Part shown: positions 1 through 6,836 of the stretch, piece after piece
Layout of the letters: every line of letters starts with the position of its first letter
Numbering within the stretch: position 1 is the first letter of the stretch
Origin: CBDUBH01 sp965365345
GTDB lineage: Bacteria; Bacteroidota; Ignavibacteria; Ignavibacteriales; SURF-24
NCBI GenBank assembly: GCA_965365345.1
Contig: CBDUBH010000091.1
Location: 1 to 14,027, forward strand
Direction of reading: 5' to 3'
DNA: 14,027 nucleotides
Notes under the pieces: generated by a model
The model's input: only the letters and a program-made list of their open reading frames with translations
Told to the model about the DNA's origin: nothing
Database searches by the model: none
Position numbers and translations under genes: made by a program

Positions 1-536
1 GAATGTTTTTCATCAATATTGATTCTGTTCGTATTATAAAGAAAATTGCTAATCAAATTTGCGTAGCAGCTTACTTCGATAGGATCTTTTCCCAAAACAA
101 ATGCGCCCGCAACATTGTGAAGCAAATCAGCACCGAATTTATGATGAAATAAAATTCTGCTGTTCTCAAAAAGGATTTTCATGATGTGCGGAAGTTGACT
201 TTCCAGATCCTTTAAAGTTACGATTGCAATAATATTTGCGCCGCGGATTTCTTCAAGGATTTTCACATCTTTGTAACTTTCGCAAAGCCCAATAATTCCG
301 CTATGCTGGAGCCATGGATCACTAATAATGATATCAAGCAGCGAATAAGTATCTAATTTTTCATCGGAAAAATTGATAAAAGCAAGTTCGGGCATTTCAA
401 AACTGAAAAACTCAACCGCGAGTTTGATATTATTTATCAAACAAATTTCAGCCGGACGCGCGCTTTGAAAATTTATTAAATTATTTATCTTTTCAACTAA
501 TTGAAAATCACTTGCAACCAAAGGAATTATATTCAT
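1..536 (-). CDS. Partial protein, receiver-like N-terminal region; possibly an anti-sigma/GHKL ATPase (C-terminus off window)
   Basis: Reading the minus strand from the ATG at 534-536 gives 178 uninterrupted codons to the window edge, so the 3' part of the gene is missing. The first 130 or so residues alternate short hydrophobic strands (ICLINN, ELAFINF, GIIGLC, NIIAIV) with helices, as in a response-regulator receiver fold. Where the phospho-acceptor Asp would end strand 3 the sequence reads AFINF, so phosphorylation looks unlikely. The visible end (SCYANLISNFLYNTNRINIDEKH) resembles the helix before the N-box of RsbW-type anti-sigma ATPases, where an E-x-x-x-N-A-x-E-H motif would follow; that part is outside the window. 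The gene is divergent from the C25-like gene at 779. The start is the first in-frame ATG before a 242-base non-coding gap, with only a weak AGG upstream. Coding status is well supported; the function is a tentative inference. Confidence 0.6.
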   Translation of the reverse strand, partial: MNIIPLVASDFQLVEKINNLINFQSARPAEICLINNIKLAVEFFSFEMPELAFINFSDEKLDTYSLLDIIISDPWLQHSGIIGLCESYKDVKILEEIRGANIIAIVTLKDLESQLPHIMKILFENSRILFHHKFGADLLHNVAGAFVLGKDPIEVSCYANLISNFLYNTNRINIDEKH

Positions 537-665
537 ATAGAAAACCTAAAGCGAAAAATTTAAATTGCCACCCGTAAAGGAAAATATATTAATTCTAATT
601 CATTATCGGATTTATTAAAGAAGTTTAAAGGAAAAAAGTACCGGAATTTTCTCTTTAAATTTCGA

Positions 666-695
666 TTTGCAATTTAAATGAAAAAACTTTAAAAT
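666..695 (+). promoter_or_regulatory. Candidate promoter for the C25-like gene (weak)
   Basis: TTGCAA at 667-672 and TAAAAT at 690-695 are separated by 17 bases, about 83 bases before the start at 779. The elements match the general sigma-70 consensus at 4/6 and 5/6 positions. In DNA this AT-rich, such a pair can arise by chance. The Bacteroidota -7 consensus TAnnTTTG is not evident here. Confidence 0.2.
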
Positions 696-768
696 AGAAT
701 AATCAAAACTCAAAACATCTTAAAGGAAGCATATAGAAGAAAATTTACTTTACCTACAAACAAAAATC

Positions 769-773
769 GGGGC
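769..773 (+). promoter_or_regulatory. GGGGC box before the C25-like start codon (variant Shine-Dalgarno)
   Basis: GGGGC ends 5 bases before the ATG at 779 (the G run ends 6 bases before it). The G run can pair with the anti-Shine-Dalgarno CCUCC with one G-U wobble. The same box stands before the other two T9SS cargo genes at 2461 and 4424, in a similar leader containing ACTTT. It supports the chosen start codon. Confidence 0.5.
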
Positions 774-778
774 TAATA

Positions 779-2200
779 ATGAAGGTCAAAGTAGTTTTCT
801 TATTGTTTCTTTCATCAATTCTTTATTCTCAATCTTTTCAATTAAAAGATAATTCCAATCAATTTGATTATGTAATTATTACATCACCGGAATTAAAAAA
901 TTCATGCGAACAATTTAAAATTCACAAAGAAACTGTTAAAGGATTCAAAGTTTTAGTTACAGGACTTTCCGAAATTTTAAATGAATTTACTGATAGTTCG
1001 GCAGTTCAGGGAAACATTCGTGATTTTATAAGTTATGCCGGCAAAAATTGGAGCATACCACTTCCCAAATATTTTTTAATTGCAGGAGATGTCAGCAAAA
1101 TCCCAAATTTCAGTTTTATTTCATTTCCCGGATGGATTAATGATATGACTCACACTGATTTTTATTATATGTTTGATGTTGACAAAACTGAATATAAAGA
1201 TCCTGATTATTTTGTGGGAAGAGTTGCCGCGAGAAATGAAACTGAAGCAATAAATTATTTCAACAAAGTTATAAAATTTGAAACTGAACTAAAAAATAGT
1301 TTGGTAAATAACGCTGTAATTGTTTCAGATGATAATAAAGGTTCAGGCGGTCAGTTTGAGCCGAATTTGTTTGAGCCTATTTCGTTAAAAATAAAAAGCA
1401 TCATTCCCGATTTTATAGACACCAAATTGATCTTTCAATCTGATACATCAGAATATTTCGGGACAAAAGATACATTAATTAATTATCTGAATAACGAAGG
1501 CGCATCTCTGCTGTATTTTGTCGGACATACCAATAATACTCAATTCACTCACGAAAATTTCTTTAATATTGATGATATTGAAAAAGTGCAAAATGGAAAT
1601 AATTTCTTTTTTACATCTTTTCAAGGAAGTCAAATATTTTCACAAGATACTTTAACAAGTATGACAGATAAATTTTTATTTAGCCAAGAAGGAAGTTTGG
1701 GCGGATACAATTCAACCGGAGCTTCGTTTGTAAATGATAATACAAATGTTCAAGAAATTTTATCAAAGCAATTTTATAACAGTAATAATTTAACTTTCGG
1801 TGAAATTATAGATTCGGTGATTTTAAAATCTTCTGTTACTCAAAATGAAATCAGAAAGTTCAGTATTTTCGGGGATCCTTCACTTAAAATAAATTTTAAT
1901 TATACAACAGGCGTTGAATATTCAAATGAGATTCCGCAAAATTTTGAACTTCTTCAAAATTATCCTAATCCTTTTAATCCGAGTACTTTAATTAAATTCA
2001 AATTAACCGAACAAAGTTTTGTCGAATTAAAAGTTTTCGATATGCTCGGACGCGAAGTTGCAACTTTGGTCAATGAAATTATGCCTTCGGGAAATCATCA
2101 GGCAACTTTTGACGGAAGAAATTTAAGCAGCGGAATTTACATTTATACATTAAGATCAGGAAATTTAATTCAATCAAAAAAAATGATTTTGGTAAAATAA
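779..2200 (+). CDS. Gingipain-like (peptidase family C25) secreted protein lacking the catalytic Cys, with T9SS type A sorting domain
   Basis: A 473-residue exported protein. Residues 1-18 form a signal peptide (MKVK, hydrophobic run, then LYSQS). Residues about 29-370 match the C25 gingipain-like fold: YVIITSPEL at the start, VQGNIRDFI near 77-84, YFLIAGD at 98-104, YFVGRVAARN at 144-153 and the closing FGDPSLKI at 364-371. The family uses a His in a GHG-type motif and a Cys in a later S-A-C-x-x-G-type segment. The His is present (YFVGH, His250). The Cys segment reads TSFQGSQ at 279-285, with Phe281 where Cys is expected, and the only Cys in the protein is Cys43 near the N-terminus. It is therefore probably not a cysteine protease and may act as a binding or structural relative. 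Residues 389-473 are a complete T9SS type A sorting domain (QNYPNPFNPST to KKMILVK), so it should be secreted across the outer membrane and anchored or released. It is separated from the next gene by 272 bases with no clear terminator. Fold and export are firm; lack of activity is inferred. Confidence 0.85.
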   Translation: MKVKVVFLLFLSSILYSQSFQLKDNSNQFDYVIITSPELKNSCEQFKIHKETVKGFKVLVTGLSEILNEFTDSSAVQGNIRDFISYAGKNWSIPLPKYFLIAGDVSKIPNFSFISFPGWINDMTHTDFYYMFDVDKTEYKDPDYFVGRVAARNETEAINYFNKVIKFETELKNSLVNNAVIVSDDNKGSGGQFEPNLFEPISLKIKSIIPDFIDTKLIFQSDTSEYFGTKDTLINYLNNEGASLLYFVGHTNNTQFTHENFFNIDDIEKVQNGNNFFFTSFQGSQIFSQDTLTSMTDKFLFSQEGSLGGYNSTGASFVNDNTNVQEILSKQFYNSNNLTFGEIIDSVILKSSVTQNEIRKFSIFGDPSLKINFNYTTGVEYSNEIPQNFELLQNYPNPFNPSTLIKFKLTEQSFVELKVFDMLGREVATLVNEIMPSGNHQATFDGRNLSSGIYIYTLRSGNLIQSKKMILVK

Positions 2201-2258
2201 ATAAACAATAAAATCATAAAAATCGATGAGTATTAAATTCAGATAATTAAAATTATAT

Positions 2259-2306
2259 ACCGGATTGCCTGTCTTGATTAGGAAACAGTCAAGACAGGTT
2301 TGCGGT
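2259..2306. repeat. Perfect 10-bp inverted repeat with outer 4-bp stem
   Basis: CCTGTCTTGA at 2268-2277 and TCAAGACAGG at 2289-2298 are exact reverse complements around an 11-base loop. ACCG at 2259-2262 can also pair with CGGT at 2303-2306 across a small internal loop. No T-run follows on either strand, so it is not a classic intrinsic terminator. It lies in the 272-base gap between the first two T9SS cargo genes and may be an RNA hairpin, a protein site or a dispersed palindrome of a different type from the ATTCCGG family elsewhere in the window. Confidence 0.6.
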
Positions 2307-2460
2307 TAAATAAAATCAAAGGATTTATTGAATAAAAATTTAAGCTAACAGCAAAATAAATATCAAGAACTGCAATTTATAATTATTCGGAATTAGCAAA
2401 GGGGAAACTTGTTAAAATTACATGTTTTAGTTAAATTCAAATCAGAAATAACAACTTTAC

Positions 2461-2465
2461 GGGGC
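2461..2465 (+). promoter_or_regulatory. GGGGC box before the second T9SS cargo gene (variant Shine-Dalgarno)
   Basis: GGGGC directly follows AACTTTAC and the G run ends 8 bases before the ATG at 2473. It has the same position and core as the boxes at 769 and 4424. It supports the ATG at 2473 as the start. Confidence 0.5.
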
Positions 2466-2472
2466 AAATTCT

Positions 2473-4191
2473 ATGTTTAATTTCAAATCAGTTAAAATTC
2501 TTCTTTTTATTTCTATTGTTTTTTTTGCAAATCTTTACTCGCAAAATACCGATTCAACTTTTTTAATTGATGTGAATAATATCAGTATTCCTATTGATAA
2601 TAAAGGAGTATTGGCTCATGTGGAAATGGCAAATAATTATGGAAGATATGATAACGGAATTTTTCTTTTCAGCGGAGGATTTTATTTAAGCGGAATTTCG
2701 AATGACACAATTTGGTCAAACGGAGTTGCAACTGCAAGCTTATTAAATGATTATCTGCCGGGAAAAGTAAATTCCAATCCGATAGATTCACTAAATAAGA
2801 TTTATGTCGTAAAATCTGATGATCCGGCATTTTCAGAAAGCTGGCAGAATTGGAAAAATGCAGTTTCTCTCGGTGCTGAATTTCATGATGGTGATAATAA
2901 CGGAATTTATAATCCCGTTGATAAAAATTCTAACGGTAAATGGGACTCTGATGAAGATAAACCAATGTTAATTGGAGATGTAACTGCTTGGACAGTCTAT
3001 AATGATGGAACAGATCCTTCAATGAGAAGATATCCTGATGTAAGTCCAAAAGGAATCGAAATTCATCAGACTGTATTTGCTTCAAGAGGATCAGGAAATG
3101 AAGCAATGCAAAATACAATTTTCATCAAATATAAAATTATAAACACCGGAAATATAGATGAAAAATTTGATTCAGTTTATTTCGGTGCATGGACTGATCC
3201 TGATCTTGGAAATTATACCGATGATCTATCAGGAACAGATACTTTGTTAAAATCAATTTATGTTTACAATGATGGAAATGATGAAGAATATGGCAGTAAT
3301 TCTCCTGCATTTTTTACATCATTTTTACAAGGACCTGCTGAATTTATTGCCGGCGAAACTTTTACTGATCAAAATAACAATGGAATTTTTGATTTAGGAA
3401 TTGATGTTCCACTTGATACCGCATATTATTTTAATGCTTCCACTTTTACAAAAGAAGAAATTATAGGGGCAAAAAATATTGATATTGTTTCATCTAATTT
3501 TTATATGGCTGCAACTCCAACTCAGGAAGATCCATTTACTAAGATCGAAGCAAGAAATTATCTTAGGGGTTTAAATAAAGTAGGAAATAAAATTGATCCG
3601 TGCACTTTTCCATTTGGTGCCGTTAGAGGCGGAGTTGATTGTTCAGCTATTAATTCAAGATTCATCACTTCCGGTGATCCGGTTGCAAATACCGGCTGGA
3701 TTCATACAACACCTCAAGATGTTAGACGCATGATAAATATTGGTGCGTTCACATTAGAAAAAGAAAAACCCGCCGAAATATTAGTAGCTTATGTAGTAGG
3801 AAGAGGAACGGATGCATTAAATTCAATAACGGTAGCGAGAAATTATGTAAGAGAAGCATTTGATGTTTACGAAAACAACTTTACAGATTTTCCCGTGAAT
3901 GTAGAAAATGAAAATAATATTGTTCCGAAAGAATTTGTACTTAATCAAAATTATCCGAATCCATTTAATCCAAATACAGCGATAAGCTATCAGCTTTCAG
4001 CACAAAGCAAAGTTGAACTTAAAATATTTGATGTATTGGGAAGAGAAGTTCAAACTCTGGTAAATGAAATTCAAAATGCTGGAAATTACAAAGTGAATTT
4101 CAACGCAGCAAATTTGCCGAGTGGAGTTTACATTTATCAAATTAAAGCAGATAATTTCATTCAATCGAAAAAAATGATGTTGGTTAAGTAG
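2473..4191 (+). CDS. Secreted protein of an unnamed family with Ca-binding-like loops and T9SS type A sorting domain
   Basis: A 572-residue exported protein. Residues 1-24 are a signal peptide (hydrophobic KILLFISIVFFANLYSQ). The body, about 30-470, shows no enzyme motif that I recognise. It holds Asp/Asn-rich loops of the EF-hand, dockerin or TSP3 kind: HDGDNNGIYNP at 138-148, DKNSNGKWDSDED at 150-162 and TDQNNNGIFDLGID at 298-311, which probably bind calcium. Residues 400-470 carry a segment that seems to recur in large T9SS cargo proteins of this group: SGDP, then TGWI, DVRRM, a strand with AEILVAYVVGRG, and a helix reaching YENNF. The only cysteines are Cys377 and Cys390, which could form a disulfide. 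Residues 488-572 are the T9SS type A sorting domain (QNYPNPFNPNT to KKMMLVK). A strong terminator at 4306-4348 follows. Export is firm; the function is unknown, probably a surface structural or adhesive protein. Confidence 0.85.
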   Translation: MFNFKSVKILLFISIVFFANLYSQNTDSTFLIDVNNISIPIDNKGVLAHVEMANNYGRYDNGIFLFSGGFYLSGISNDTIWSNGVATASLLNDYLPGKVNSNPIDSLNKIYVVKSDDPAFSESWQNWKNAVSLGAEFHDGDNNGIYNPVDKNSNGKWDSDEDKPMLIGDVTAWTVYNDGTDPSMRRYPDVSPKGIEIHQTVFASRGSGNEAMQNTIFIKYKIINTGNIDEKFDSVYFGAWTDPDLGNYTDDLSGTDTLLKSIYVYNDGNDEEYGSNSPAFFTSFLQGPAEFIAGETFTDQNNNGIFDLGIDVPLDTAYYFNASTFTKEEIIGAKNIDIVSSNFYMAATPTQEDPFTKIEARNYLRGLNKVGNKIDPCTFPFGAVRGGVDCSAINSRFITSGDPVANTGWIHTTPQDVRRMINIGAFTLEKEKPAEILVAYVVGRGTDALNSITVARNYVREAFDVYENNFTDFPVNVENENNIVPKEFVLNQNYPNPFNPNTAISYQLSAQSKVELKIFDVLGREVQTLVNEIQNAGNYKVNFNAANLPSGVYIYQIKADNFIQSKKMMLVK

Positions 4192-4192
4192 A

Positions 4193-4304
4193 ATGGAAAA
4201 TTAAAAATGGAAAATGGAAAAATTTAGAATTTCGAAATGCTTTTGTCTGATTTTCGACAAGCGAGAATGACAAATTATTAGTTGATAGCTGATAGCCGAA
4301 AGCT
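4193..4304 (+). repeat. Low-complexity intergenic stretch (ATGGAAAA repeats, GATAGC repeats)
   Basis: ATGGAAA occurs three times at 4193, 4207 and 4214 in an A-rich run just after the stop codon. GATAGC is repeated in tandem near 4284-4295, followed by GAAAGC. A degenerate copy of the ATTCCGG palindrome family lies between them at 4249-4271. This kind of A-rich plus GATAGC filler is a repeat-like spacer rather than a gene; no open frame with coding character is present. Confidence 0.45.
4249..4271 (-). repeat. REP-like palindrome, diverged copy with compensatory stem changes
   Basis: Aligned without gaps to the copy at 9376-9398, this 23-base stretch differs at 5 positions. The stem arms read ATTTTCG at 4250-4256 and CGAGAAT at 4262-4268, against ATTCCGG and CCGGAAT in the intact copies. 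Two pairs are swapped by compensatory change and one becomes a G-T wobble, so the hairpin is preserved. The ACAAG loop and the outer GAT and GAC flanks are kept. Confidence 0.6.
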
Positions 4305-4305
4305 T

Positions 4306-4348
4306 AAAAAGCTGTCCTTCTTAGTATATGAGAATTACGGCTTTTTTT
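4306..4348 (+). terminator. Rho-independent terminator of the second T9SS cargo gene
   Basis: AAAAAGCTGT at 4306-4315 pairs with ACGGCTTTTT at 4337-4346, with one G-U pair. Inside it TTCTTA at 4318-4323 pairs with TGAGAA at 4329-4334, with one wobble. Seven Ts follow the GC-rich core at 4342-4348. It stands 115 bases after the stop at 4191 and isolates this gene from the next. Confidence 0.75.
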
Positions 4349-4423
4349 ATTTTATATTATATCGTGATAAATAAATTCGATCCTAAATAATGAAACGAGA
4401 TTGTTTAACTTTTCTTCAAAAAT

Positions 4424-4428
4424 GGGGC
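4424..4428 (+). promoter_or_regulatory. GGGGC box before the third T9SS cargo gene (variant Shine-Dalgarno)
   Basis: GGGGC ends 7 bases before the ATG at 4436 (the G run ends 8 bases before it). The leader resembles that of the gene at 779: ACTTT, then a CAAA-rich stretch, AAAAAT, a G run and CT. It supports the chosen start. Confidence 0.5.
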
Positions 4429-4435
4429 TCAAAAA

Positions 4436-5899
4436 ATGAAACGCTTATTTCTTCTTGTCTTCTTGTTTTCTTTTGCCGTATTAACTTTTGCGCAAAGTAT
4501 TCCCGTAACATTTAAAGTTGATATGAATGTGGCGGCTGCGCTGAATGAATTTTCTCCTCCTGATATTATTGCTGTTGCGGGGAATTTTACAAACTGGGGA
4601 ACGGAGCCGTTTAAATTAACTGATCCTGATGATGATCTTATTTATACGGGAACTTTAGATACTTTTGATATTAATGATACTCTGATATTTAAATTCGCAA
4701 TACTAAATAGTAGTAATAATTCAAATATTTCCTGGGAAAATGATCCAAACAGAGAATATGTAGTTACCGGGTCTAATGATATTTATGATGGCTATTGGAA
4801 TAATTTATCGCCCGGAGAATTTAAAGATATTACTGTTACTTTTATTGCAAATATGGAATGTGAAATAAAATCCGGAAGATTCAATCCCGCTACAGATACT
4901 TTAACTGTTAGAGGAAACTTTAATGGTTGGAGCAGCACAGATATCCTTCATCAATCTGAAACAGATTCGAATAAATTTAAGATTGATATAAATTATAATG
5001 GAATTATTGGAAGTAGAATAAATTACAAATATGCTTACATGACAAAAAACGGTGTGGGTTGGGAAAGTGATCCGAACAAGGAATATACCATAACTCAAGA
5101 AGATTATGATAAAGGAAGTGCCGAAGTATTAAGGACTTTTAATAATATAGGATGTATTCCCGTTTTAAATCAGCCGGCTATGGTTACATTTCAAGTTGAT
5201 ATGAACGATGCAGTTTCAGCTGTAACCGGAAATCCTTTTGATGAAATTGAAAATGTAATTATAACCGGGGCAAATTCTCCGTTTGTTTGGCCGGGTGCCG
5301 GTTGGCCCAATGAAGATAGTATAGGAATTTTTCATTTGAATGATAATGGAATTGAAGGAGATTCTTTAGCCGGTGATAACATTTGGTCAACTAAAATAAC
5401 TTTTCCAATATATACAGGGCTAACAATTGAATATAAATATGGAGCAAATTGGGGGTTGCCAACAAACACGGGAAGCAACGATAATGAAAATAACACAGGG
5501 GAACAGCATTATATAAAATTGGAAGAAAATTTAGTTTCGGCAAAAGTAATGAATATTTGGAATGAAATGGGAGTTGTCGATATTTACGATAAAAAATATC
5601 AGATTGTTGATGTGAAACAAACTTCAGCTAAAGTTGAAAAATATTCGATTGAGCAAAATTATCCTAACCCGTTTAATCCATCAACAAAAATAAGCTTTGC
5701 AATTCCTGAAGCGGGAATAGTTTCATTAAAAGTTTATAATATATTAGGACAAGAAGTAAAAAGTTTAGTAAATGAATTTAAATCAGCCGGAAGATACGAA
5801 GTAAATTTTGATGCGTCTAATTTATCAACCGGAACTTACATTTATAGAATTTCAGTAAATGATTTTTCGCTTACTAAAAAAATGATGTTGGTTAAATAA
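4436..5899 (+). CDS. Secreted protein with three starch-binding-like beta-sandwich modules and T9SS type A sorting domain
   Basis: A 487-residue exported protein. Residues 1-20 are a signal peptide ending in TFAQ. Three modules of the immunoglobulin-like CBM20/CBM48 or glycogen-binding type follow. Module 1, about 23-121, has VTFKVDMN, VAGNFTNWG, a TD-PDDD-IYTG strand and FKFAI. Module 2, about 132-236, has VTFIANM, VRGNFNGWS, INYKYAY and a repeat of WESDPNKEY that mirrors WENDPNREY in module 1. Module 3, about 249-362, has VTFQVDMND, NDNGIEGDSLAGDNIW and IEYKYGANW. These Trp-rich sandwiches usually bind alpha-glucans or related polysaccharides. No glycoside hydrolase or other catalytic domain is attached, so it looks like a free-standing surface glycan-binding protein; the ligand is inferred, not shown. 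Residues 403-487 are the T9SS type A sorting domain (QNYPNPFNPST to KKMMLVK). Two hairpin terminators lie downstream. Confidence 0.85.
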   Translation: MKRLFLLVFLFSFAVLTFAQSIPVTFKVDMNVAAALNEFSPPDIIAVAGNFTNWGTEPFKLTDPDDDLIYTGTLDTFDINDTLIFKFAILNSSNNSNISWENDPNREYVVTGSNDIYDGYWNNLSPGEFKDITVTFIANMECEIKSGRFNPATDTLTVRGNFNGWSSTDILHQSETDSNKFKIDINYNGIIGSRINYKYAYMTKNGVGWESDPNKEYTITQEDYDKGSAEVLRTFNNIGCIPVLNQPAMVTFQVDMNDAVSAVTGNPFDEIENVIITGANSPFVWPGAGWPNEDSIGIFHLNDNGIEGDSLAGDNIWSTKITFPIYTGLTIEYKYGANWGLPTNTGSNDNENNTGEQHYIKLEENLVSAKVMNIWNEMGVVDIYDKKYQIVDVKQTSAKVEKYSIEQNYPNPFNPSTKISFAIPEAGIVSLKVYNILGQEVKSLVNEFKSAGRYEVNFDASNLSTGTYIYRISVNDFSLTKKMMLVK

Positions 5900-5957
5900 T
5901 GCCGAAGGCATCCTGAGGAGAATTTAAGAAAGTGAGCAGACAGAATATTAGAGTTTT

Positions 5958-6002
5958 GTCATTCCCGCAAGTCCCGATTAAATCGGGACGCGTCGGGAAT
6001 CC
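5958..6002 (+). repeat. REP-like palindrome with a nested inner palindrome
   Basis: Outer arms ATTCCCG at 5961-5967 and CGGGAAT at 5994-6000 enclose an inner inverted repeat, GTCCCGATT at 5971-5979 with AATCGGGAC at 5981-5989. The flanks GTC before and CC after match the copy at 8689-8712. The central pair of the outer stem is swapped relative to that copy (G-C to C-G), again keeping the pairing. It is an enlarged member of the same family, lying after the third T9SS cargo gene. Confidence 0.65.
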
Positions 6003-6029
6003 TTTCTAAAATAAAAAAATATAATTAAT

Positions 6030-6082
6030 AAAGCCGTCATTATTCCTGATTTAATTGGGTTTCAGAATCAGACGGCTTTTTT
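6030..6082 (+). terminator. Rho-independent terminator of the third T9SS cargo gene
   Basis: AAAGCCGTC at 6030-6038 pairs exactly with GACGGCTTT at 6071-6079, with further imperfect pairing inside (TTCCTGA with TCAGAA). The downstream arm runs into six Ts at 6077-6082. Its AAAGCCGTC and GACGGCTTTT arms resemble those of the terminator at 4306-4348. Confidence 0.75.
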
Positions 6083-6112
6083 GGGAAAGATAAAATCATT
6101 TAGAGAGCTCAT

Positions 6113-6144
6113 AAAAAAAGCTGCTTTTTCAAGCAGCTTTTTTT
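6113..6144. terminator. Bidirectional rho-independent terminator between convergent genes
   Basis: GCTGCTT at 6120-6126 and AAGCAGC at 6131-6137 form a perfect stem with a TTTC loop. Seven As precede it at 6113-6119 and seven Ts follow at 6138-6144, so it works on both strands. It ends the minus-strand barrel gene 27 bases after its stop and backs up the plus-strand terminator just upstream. Confidence 0.85.
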
Positions 6145-6170
6145 GAGGTTTAAATGAGCAACTTAACTTT

Positions 6171-6758
6171 TTAGAATCCGAAAAGTACACCGACCGAGAT
6201 CACATAAAAATTACTGCTGATATCGCCTAATTCAGTTTCAGGAATATCAGCAAAATCGTAATTCAAAAATACATATCTCAGATCACCGAAAAGCGTAGTA
6301 GATTCACCAAACGGAATTTCCAAACCGCCGCCAAGATGAAATCCGAATTCAGATGATGTTTCTTCTCCTAAATCTAAATTCGCAACATTATCAAACCGGC
6401 TATCGTAATCAAAAGTTGTATTGTACCAGCCAAATCCAACTAATCCGTAAACGCCGGATATCGGATAAACCAAACCGCTGAAAGTTAATGGCCAGGTTTT
6501 TACTTTTACGGCATTATCACCGTATGAATCTTGACGGTAACCTAAAGCTGCTTCCAATCCGATCAATCTTGATGCTCTTAATCTTAACGCCGCACCGATC
6601 ATAAATCTTCCGTCATCAGCATCCGCTGCTTTGCTGTATCCTATAACGGGACCAAAGCCGAGTCCGGTTCTAACATTATCGTTATTGTATTGTGCAAATG
6701 AATCAACGGAAAAAATTAAAGTCATAAATGCAAACAGTACTAACATTTTTTTCAACAT
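6171..6758 (-). CDS. Small outer-membrane beta-barrel protein
   Basis: A 195-residue exported protein. Residues 1-22 are a signal peptide (MLKKMLVLF, hydrophobic, DSFAQ). The mature part is built of amphipathic strands with alternating aromatic and glycine residues: TGLGFGPVIGYS, RFMIGAALRLRAS, LIGLEAALGYRQD, TWPLTFSGLVYPI, GVYGLVGFGWYNTTF, SEFGFHLGGGLEIPF, TTLFGDLRYVFLNY and NFYVISVGVLFGF. That is about eight strands ending in a C-terminal Phe, which is the usual signal for barrel assembly by BAM. The size and strand count fit the OmpA/OmpX-like or OMP_b-brl superfamily. It is a surface or porin-like protein of unknown specific role. GGAG at 6764-6767 (minus sense) lies 5 bases before the start. 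The baeRF gene is 78 bases upstream on the same strand, so the two could be co-transcribed, although the functions are not obviously linked. Confidence 0.85.
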   Translation of the reverse strand: MLKKMLVLFAFMTLIFSVDSFAQYNNDNVRTGLGFGPVIGYSKAADADDGRFMIGAALRLRASRLIGLEAALGYRQDSYGDNAVKVKTWPLTFSGLVYPISGVYGLVGFGWYNTTFDYDSRFDNVANLDLGEETSSEFGFHLGGGLEIPFGESTTLFGDLRYVFLNYDFADIPETELGDISSNFYVISVGVLFGF

Positions 6759-6836
6759 AGTAACTCCATATTTAATTATTCAACATCGCTTAACTTAACC
6801 ATCCATTAATTCATAATAAAAATTAAAAAGATTTTA

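Noticed and set aside
2930..3118. Short minus-strand open frame inside the second T9SS cargo gene
   Set aside because: It is antisense to a gene with a signal peptide and sorting domain; its His/Leu-rich composition is typical of a shadow frame.
4390..4435. Upstream in-leader ATG at 4390 that could start a short peptide
   Set aside because: It opens a frame overlapping the signal peptide of the real gene in another phase, without a ribosome binding site; the ATGAAACG shared with 4436 is a short coincidence.
4901..5098. Short minus-strand open frame inside the third T9SS cargo gene
   Set aside because: It is antisense to recognisable carbohydrate-binding-like modules and has no start signals.
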